From: Plantago elongata
Taxonomy: Eukaryota; Streptophyta; Magnoliopsida; Lamiales; Plantaginaceae
DNA length: 27,820 bases
Reading direction: 5' to 3'
Assembly: GCA_036897095.1 (NCBI GenBank)
Contig: JAYMSP010001905.1
Coordinates: 1-27,820 of the forward strand
The translations under genes and the position numbers were made by a program. The notes beneath the pieces were generated by a model, which ran no database searches, was not told the DNA's origin, and worked only from the letters and a program-made list of their open reading frames with translations. This document shows positions 21,901-27,820 of this stretch, one piece after another. The number at the start of each line of letters is the position of its first letter. The first letter of the stretch is position 1.

Positions 21901-23944
21901 TCTTTTGCTGTAATGATAGTGTCACTAGCTCCAACTTTCAACTTTTGTGGACCCTGGATTTGTTTGCATATTCTATTTGAGAGAAATTCCATATACTGAG
22001 AATATACAATACGAACGATGGCTGGTAAAATTAACTCACCAAAACTGAACCAACACCAGTTAAAATGTCGACACCAAGAGCTTTTAAAGAATTTGTTAGA
22101 TTGTTTCGAATTTTAGTGGCTAAACCGCTTGCATGATCCGCAACTCCCTGCCTATCATACCCAGCAGCAGCAACCTGCAATATAAGCATTTAATCAACCG
22201 TAAACAATGGATAAATTCAGTTAAAAGAAAAGTGATCTTTGTTACACATTAGATTATTATTCTTGAATAAATATCTCCATTGTTCTCATAAGAACGACAG
22301 ATATGTTGCATGATTTTAAAGTTCACTTTTGGGCTAAAAGTACAGTTAATATTAGAGACTTAGAAAAAAACAATAATAATTTCATATTTTTTGCCCTGCA
22401 AATTTAGCATACAATATTGAATCCTAGTGAAAATCATAGCACGGTTTAGGAAGTGCAGATATGTTGCATCATTTTGCATTTCTTCTTTGAGCTAAGTGTA
22501 AGATTTAGAATGTAAAAAAAAGTAGACACTCGGTTTCTTGCACTTGCACTTTCACTTGTTTCCTGTATGTGCTATTCAGTAAAAAAGAAAGGTATATTTT
22601 ATTATCACCATTGAATCTTGATGACAAACGTAGCACAATTATGCACAGCAAGAAGTGCAATTCAGTTAGAACTAGAAATACCTGCAAACCGAATGACTTC
22701 ATGTGATGCTCATTCTGAAGCTCCCTCATCCTACCACTAACGGCAAGAAGTGCTTTAGAGGGAACACAGCCTCTATTCACACATGTTCCTCCGATCACAT
22801 CCCCCTCTATGATTGCAGTTTTCAAGCCCTGCAGAACATACACATATCAATGCATAAGCATTACAAATCTCAATCATATTGTCAAAAACCATGTGGTTTT
22901 AATATCAGCATACTCAGGTATGAAGTCTGTCTATACATTATACCTTAACCAGATCAGCCAGCAGCATAGGATATAGAAAACTCCTTCGAACGCATCCCAT
23001 ATTGCTTCTAATCATAAACAACTCCTCTTCTTACATTTAAATTGAAATAGCAAACAGTCGACCGTTTTAACTTCTAACCAGATTATTTTCAAATAAACAT
23101 TGGCAAATTAATAGACTAGGTTTAATACAGTAACACACAAGTAAACTACATCAGGAATTGTTCTACCATCACAGATATTAATCCAGAGCTGTACCACTAA
23201 CAACTTCAACTGGTAACCTTCTAAGAAATGAACACGATTCACCCAGAAACAAGCTGAGATCACATTAATAGAAGTAGAAACAGAGAAACAAACACAGATT
23301 TAATTAAGCAGGAATAGTAGAAGCATTACTACATTGTACATTATCAGCTCAATCAACACATGACATAGAAAACTTCAACCAATATAATACCCAGTTTTTC
23401 ATCAGATCATAAAGTAATCACCTACTTGAATATGGAAATAGCAAACAGTCACCTAATTATTTATTTCATTTCAAATTCATCAACCATCGGCAATTCGAAA
23501 GATCAATATACATAGCAGTAACTTCAATTGGTAGCCTTCTAACAAATGAACATCAATAAACCATAAACTTGGAGTAACTAGAGATCAAATTGAATAGTAA
23601 GAATTGATTCCACTGACCTTCTCAACGGCGTGAAGAGCAGCACCGTGGCCACCAACACCAGCTCCAATAATAACGAGATCGTAGTCGAATTCACTAGCAG
23701 ACGAAGCCGCGCCGTTACTCTTCAAAGCAGCAACGACAGTAGCCAAACTGGAGCTGAATCGAGCTGAACGCAAGGAAGGCGGAGTGAACGAGGCAGGTCG
23801 CCATTCGAATACGGCTTCGCGGCGGAGACCGCAGAAGCGGAGAGATCGAGGCGTAGGGAGAGCGGCATTGGTTGTGGTGGTGGTGGCGATGGATCGAGAA
23901 GTAGGAAACGGTGTTGAGAGGGAAAGAGAAATTGCTGGTTGCAT
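15997..23944 (-). CDS. LPD1: Plastidial dihydrolipoamide dehydrogenase (E3 of plastid pyruvate dehydrogenase), 15 exons
   Basis: This flavoprotein reoxidises dihydrolipoamide of the plastid pyruvate dehydrogenase complex, passing electrons through FAD to NAD and supporting acetyl-CoA supply for fatty acids. Exons (minus strand): 23944-23618, 22828-22682, 22174-22040, 21953-21845, 21129-21005, 20678-20553, 20462-20382, 19955-19893, 19795-19721, 19622-19544, 19456-19356, 18282-18169, 17227-17114, 16858-16787, 16044-15997. All junctions are GT-AG and the frame closes exactly to 571 codons, near the ~570 of the Arabidopsis plastid enzyme. The first ~85 residues are Ser/Thr/Arg-rich, like a chloroplast transit peptide. 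Motifs: FAD-binding GAGVGG at 94-99, redox disulfide Cys125/Cys130 in [16 protein letters not shown]-binding GSGYIG at 263-268, second FAD segment CIGDANGK at 402-409, and the catalytic His541/Glu546 pair in HAHPTLSE. The VNRGCVPSK form is typical of plastid rather than mitochondrial E3. It looks intact; symbol LPD1 versus LPD2 is unresolved. Confidence 0.96.
17818..17850. repeat. Perfect 11-bp inverted repeat with A-rich loop
   Basis: TTTATACTATA (17818-17828) pairs with TATAGTATAAA (17840-17850) around an 11-nt loop, within the twelfth LPD intron. It could form a small hairpin; no function is evident. Confidence 0.7.
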
Positions 23945-24216
23945 GTTTGAAGAAATGTGAATTGAAGAAGATGGAGAAATGTGTGTGTGTCTGGGAATTG
24001 AGGAGAAGGTGAGAAATATAGAAGGAGAAGAAGTTGCAGGGAGCTTTGAGAGGTCCGTCGAGTTTGGGCGGACTTGACGAGGATACTGTCACTGACTCTA
24101 AAGCAGTGTCTTTTTTGTGTTGGGTTTTTCTGGTTTACTACTCTCCAACAAAAATTCAACAAATACCCAACTTAGGTGACCTGCTCTACAAGAATACACT
24201 CCAAACTTCAACATAG
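23945..24216 (-). promoter_or_regulatory. Likely promoter and 5' leader region of LPD
   Basis: This lies directly upstream of the LPD start codon on the minus strand. It reads as a CT-rich leader with a short CA repeat (GT repeat at about 23980-23989 on the plus strand), a common texture for plant 5' untranslated regions. I see no convincing TATA box. Overlapping open frames are low-complexity by-products. Confidence 0.45.
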
Positions 24217-24735
24217 ACATACTTTTAACTTTTCATTTTGGAATCTAATACAAATCGTCTTACTTTTTTATTTTCAACGAGTTCGTAAGTTTACTTATTT
24301 ACTGATATGCATTATGCACACGAGTTAAAAAAAAATTTAGGAGAAAGAATATTATTAATCAACATGTAGTTTAGAGCAAAACACACAGTCAAAGTGCAAT
24401 GAACCATTTCGGACAATTGCAATACATGGGTACATTACAGACATGATTGCTAATGTTCGGAGGTAAGGACTAGTAGGAAATGCAATACTTGCCGAACAAC
24501 AAACATTAACAAGAGCATACTACATAGCACTTGTCCAAATCCAACCATAGAGTAACATCATAGGTTGCATAAGTTTCACAATCCAAAAGATTAAGATAAG
24601 AATAAGTCACCATTACAGTAGAATTGGTACCAACTAGTCATTTCTACTCTATTCAACAAAAGAAAACTGCAGCAGGCCAAATTGTTCTCCACATGCCAAA
24701 TTTTGCTCCTTACAGTCACAAGTTAAAACTCTCCT
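24217..24735. other. Intergenic DNA between LPD and the TPR pseudogene
   Basis: No gene is recognised. The part nearest 24735 is probably the former 3' untranslated region of the minus-strand TPR gene. Confidence 0.4.
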
Positions 24736-26796
24736 CTACAGGAAATTTTGCAGAGCTGTTAGTGCAACCGCTTCGGCTAGAAGTCCTTCACTTGCTCCAG
24801 CTGCTTTCATGCTTTCAACAACTTTTTCTACACCGGGAATTGCTAGATCACGCCTGGTAGAAAGAAAAACTAGCTATAAGAGCCTAATATTCTCATTACA
24901 CAACTGAAAATCATAACCACCATAACAATTTGCAAAGATGAGGACATGTAAAAGCCATACGTCAAACTTAAGCATAGTACATTTATACGAGCTGACGAAA
25001 CAGTAAATAAAATCGCATTCTGATACTTAACTAACTCTCTATGCGATGCATTTTCTAGCAATTGGGCATAACTGCATAAGTGACATGAGATGGGATGTAA
25101 AACATAGTCTAAACTCTAAACAACTAGGTCACCTAGCAGATACCAACAATGAGCAAATGAAATATCATAAACTTTACCTTGTATAGGTGTATTTATATTC
25201 GTGTGTCTTCTATATGATCATTACCTAGTGACATGGGATGTATCACACTGATCGAATTAGTAAGATCAACTTGCAGGACATAAGAAAAAACTAAAGGTCA
25301 ATTTTGGTGTGGTAACTCATACCTTTCTGCAATTGCATAACTCGTGGAGAGTGTCAGGCTTGTTTTCAACGAATCTGCGTGACTGGGGCCAAGCGAGGCA
25401 TCCATTATCTCTTTTGCAATTTCGGAATACTTCACAGCCTCATGCACCTTGTGCAGGTCCAGACAAGCAACTGCCAAGTCAAAATAGCCATAACCTACAT
25501 CAATGTGCTTGAGACCAAGACTCCCTTTCAGCCTTTGTACAGCATCTTCCTGGTCCGGAAATGCTTCTTCCAGATACGGAGACCCTTCTCCCTCCTTACC
25601 ACCATTAGAAATCAGTGTAGAAAATATTTTATAGCTTTTAAGGAGAAGCTTCTGAGGAAGCTCAGGCATTTTCTCACCCTCCCTACCAGGGACGGATGCA
25701 GAAATAGCGAATATTTTTACTATAAATTTAATTAAAAAATTTTCATTATTAATGACTAATGAAAATTACGTTTTCAAAACTCACATAGTAAAGGACAATG
25801 TTTAGACTATAATTTTTAAATTATGTGTTCATAAACGGAAGGAATTAGATATAATATAGCTTTGTTTAGATTGAATAATTTTTTTTAAAAGTAAATGAAG
25901 TTACCATTAAATAGAAAAAATAAAGAAACAAAGAGAGTTAAATGAAATAAAGTTAAATATTTTAAGTAAGTGAATATACAAATAAAGAAATAAAATATGA
26001 TTGTGATATGTAAATTAAAAAAACACAAAAAAGGAGATAAATAATAAAAATTGTTACTGAAAAATAAAGAAACAATGAAAAATGTCAAGTATATGATTAG
26101 AAAATTTAGCAGAGAATTGGACTTGTGATCAATTAGCAATTAGCAAGGGCAGACTTTATGAAATATAGGTACACCTATATTAATTTTTTTTCATAATTCA
26201 TTCTTGCTAAATATATGACAATGCATTAAATTTTTAGAAGGAGTATAATAGTCATTTCATGTCTAAAATCGAAGGGTAGCGATTGCGGTTCCTTGCATGT
26301 ATAAGGTCGTCCCTGTGCCTACCAGCATAATGATAATAGCAGTTTTGTAGGCCTTGACTGCCCAATACAACAGACTAATCACAAAATCCACCAGCAACAA
26401 GAAATGGATCTTTCACTTCGTTCTCAAAAATTCCGCGGGCAGTTTCTATATACTTCCTAGACGCTTCGAATTTCCACTGGCCACAAAGGGTTCTTGCCAT
26501 GGTAAGAAATGCTGTCTAGCACCAAATTCCGACTTCTCAGCACAATTCGAAATCACATCCTTTAAAGTACCAAAAGCTTCTTCATGCCTACCTAACTTAA
26601 TCAGGAGATCACTCTTTTGAACCTTAAGAATCCTAAGCATATCATCGTACCCACGATTCTCCTCCAGCACACTAATTGCGAACTGATTGTGCTCAAGGGC
26701 TAAATCAAATTCTCCCAATTCACCATAAATCACCCCAAGTCGCCTCCTAATCATAGCCACTCCAACTGAATCTTCCCCCGAATGTCGACTGTGCAT
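24736..26796 (-). pseudogene. Broken tetratricopeptide gene, kinesin-light-chain-related type
   Basis: Minus-strand segments read as a TPR protein: 26796-26515 (contains RRRLGVIYGELGEFDLALEHN, typical of plant kinesin-light-chain-related proteins), then after frame changes about 26513-26380 and 26378-26325, then 25669-25323 (LGLKHIDVGYGYFDLAVACL, AKEIMDASLGPSHADSL), then a 3' exon 24853-24736 ending FL-stop, joined through a plausible GT-AG intron (donor AG|GTATGA). Breaks: about two extra bases near 26514 shift the frame, a second shift near 26379 follows an in-frame TAG, and a 628-bp hAT-like element splits the gene at about 25688-26315. The N-terminal TPRs of the family are missing upstream, where the frame does not continue. 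The family gives cytoskeleton-associated scaffold proteins, but this copy probably makes none. Alternative: a diverged gene with unusual splicing. Confidence 0.65.
25688..26315. mobile_element. hAT-like MITE inserted in the TPR gene
   Basis: The ends are AGGGACGGA at the left and, on the opposite strand, CAGGGACGACC at the right, matching the (C)AGGG(A/G)CGGA type ends of plant hAT MITEs. They are flanked by 8-base direct repeats TCCCTACC (25680-25687) and TGCCTACC (26316-26323), 7 of 8 identical. The interior is strongly AT-rich with no coding capacity. The end bases are uncertain by one because C is shared between flank and terminus. Confidence 0.72.
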
Positions 26797-27255
26797 ATCT
26801 AAGTTCCATTCCCTCCTCCTCTCTGCTCTGCTCTCTCAATACAAAACAGAAGCTTGAATATCTTTCTACCTCTCTATTCTTTGCTGTCTTATATATTCCA
26901 TTTCCCTTTCCGTTTATTGGCAATTTGGCATCTTGAATTTCATTTCTTGTGGATTTCCCAAACTTAAAATTGATTTTTTTTTGTGCCAAGCTCTCCCCTT
27001 GCTGTATGTTCCTTCCCAACTACAGTACTACACCTCCAATTACGCTACATCATACCCCTGCAATAGAATAGACCCCTCTTCTCACTAAATGCTAAAACTT
27101 TCTTTCAGGGGCAAATTAACAAACACTTGGTTTGTTAGTTGGTGAACTGAACAGAACAGAACATTCTGTAAGTAGTATTTCTTGATCATTTTCATTCCAT
27201 TCCATTTGCCGTATGTTTGGTTTTATCAGAGCTATGTTTCTTCATTGTTTTAATA
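26797..27255. promoter_or_regulatory. Intergenic region between the TPR pseudogene and the PPR gene
   Basis: These 460 bases separate two divergently oriented genes and must hold the promoter and leader of the PPR gene on the plus strand. CT-rich stretches (26800-26880) resemble the leader of the former TPR gene read on the minus strand. No TATA box is convincing in the expected place. Confidence 0.4.
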
Positions 27256-27820
27256 ATGACTTGTTGCACTCGTTTGTTTACACCAATGCGTCTTCTCACT
27301 GGGAGGAGAAGCTTTAAGTTACTGCTTCCCAAGTCTTTTTGTGTCTCAGCTTGTGATTATCAATCAGATGATAGCGTTGTTAAGATTGTTGATTCCGGAA
27401 GGCCTGTTGGTTCTTTGGAAGATGGGATTTGGTTTATTGAAAAGATGATAGCTAGTGGGTTTGTCCCTTCCTATAAGGATTTATCTTTATTGTTCAATAA
27501 AATGGTGAAAGCTGGAAACTTGGAGGGTTCTGATGTGGTGCTTACGCTTATGTTGAATCTTGGCTACATTCCGACTTGTTCTGACGTTGGTGCCTTTATT
27601 CGGGGTCTTTGTAAAGCGGGTATGGTTAAGGTGGCGTTTGAGGTGCTCTCTACAGTCTCGCTGAATGGGAACTTCTATCAAGGATTTGTTTTCAATCCTA
27701 TACTGAGGTCTTTCTGTCAGAATAGTAAAATGAATACTCCGCTCTCCTTTTTAGGTTGGTTGATTACAAAGGGCTTTATTCTTGACGTTTACTCATACAC
27801 TGCATTGGTTCATGGTTTTA
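27256..27820 (+). CDS. Pentatricopeptide repeat protein, N-terminal part (runs off window)
   Basis: P-type PPR proteins bind organelle RNA and guide processing, stability or translation. The frame is open from ATG at 27256 to the window edge, 188 codons. An alternative start at residue 11 (27286) begins MRLLTGRRSFKLLLPKSF, a basic, Ser/Leu-rich stretch that looks like a mitochondrial or plastid presequence. From about residue 54, helical PPR units appear at roughly 35-residue spacing, with repeat signatures SGFVPSYKDLSLLFNKMVKAG (about 67-87, given here in part), GYIPTCSDVGAFIRGLCKAG (103-122) and GFILDVYSYTALVHGF (173-188). No intron is seen, as is usual for PPR genes. The C-terminal part and any editing-type domains lie outside the window, so the subclass and target cannot be settled. 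Confidence 0.88.
   Translation, partial: MTCCTRLFTPMRLLTGRRSFKLLLPKSFCVSACDYQSDDSVVKIVDSGRPVGSLEDGIWFIEKMIASGFVPSYKDLSLLFNKMVKAGNLEGSDVVLTLMLNLGYIPTCSDVGAFIRGLCKAGMVKVAFEVLSTVSLNGNFYQGFVFNPILRSFCQNSKMNTPLSFLGWLITKGFILDVYSYTALVHGF

Noticed and set aside
23715..24162. Minus-strand open frames of 125 and 146 codons at the LPD 5' end
   Set aside because: They overlap the transit-peptide exon in other frames and are low-complexity by-products of CT-rich leader sequence.

Overview
This is plant nuclear DNA, most likely from a eudicot. The genes carry many short GT-AG introns in AT-rich sequence. The proteins recognised are plant-type: SAR1, a chloroplast-targeted dihydrolipoamide dehydrogenase and a pentatricopeptide protein. 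Intergenic and intronic DNA is dense with small non-autonomous transposons. I cannot name the species from the sequence.

Layout, left to right. Positions 1-4960 hold no intact gene. They contain a tRNA-derived SINE with a 17-bp target duplication (about 390-582), a 1.08-kb hAT-like element with a perfect 8-bp duplication (1398-2472), a tiny TRIM-type LTR element with primer-binding site and polypurine tract (about 3043-3420), and a possible Helitron end (near 3897). Positions 4961-9003 (minus strand) are a complete three-exon SAR1 GTPase gene of 193 codons. Its large intron carries a Mutator-like 1.1-kb element, a 20-nt C run and a 160-bp tandem duplication. Its first intron carries a 140-bp repeat array. 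Positions 9004-15400 are AT-rich, repeat-rich intergenic DNA with a nested Stowaway-type MITE and a 40-bp minisatellite.

Positions 15997-23944 (minus strand) are a complete 15-exon plastid dihydrolipoamide dehydrogenase gene of 571 codons, including a small last exon of 48 bases that is easily missed. Positions 24736-26796 (minus strand) hold a tetratricopeptide gene of the kinesin-light-chain-related type. It is shifted in frame at two or more places, lacks its N-terminal part and is interrupted by a 0.63-kb hAT-like insertion, so it is probably a pseudogene. Positions 27256-27820 (plus strand) are the first 188 codons of a P-type pentatricopeptide protein that runs off the window.

The genes are independent housekeeping or organellar genes with no operon-like logic. 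SAR1 starts COPII vesicle budding at the ER. The dehydrogenase is the E3 subunit of the plastid pyruvate dehydrogenase complex. The pentatricopeptide protein probably acts on organelle RNA. I found no previously undescribed biological system. The most notable non-genic signals are the paired ATG-rich degenerate repeat arrays at 10.2-14.2 kb, the minimal TRIM and the transposon-broken TPR gene.
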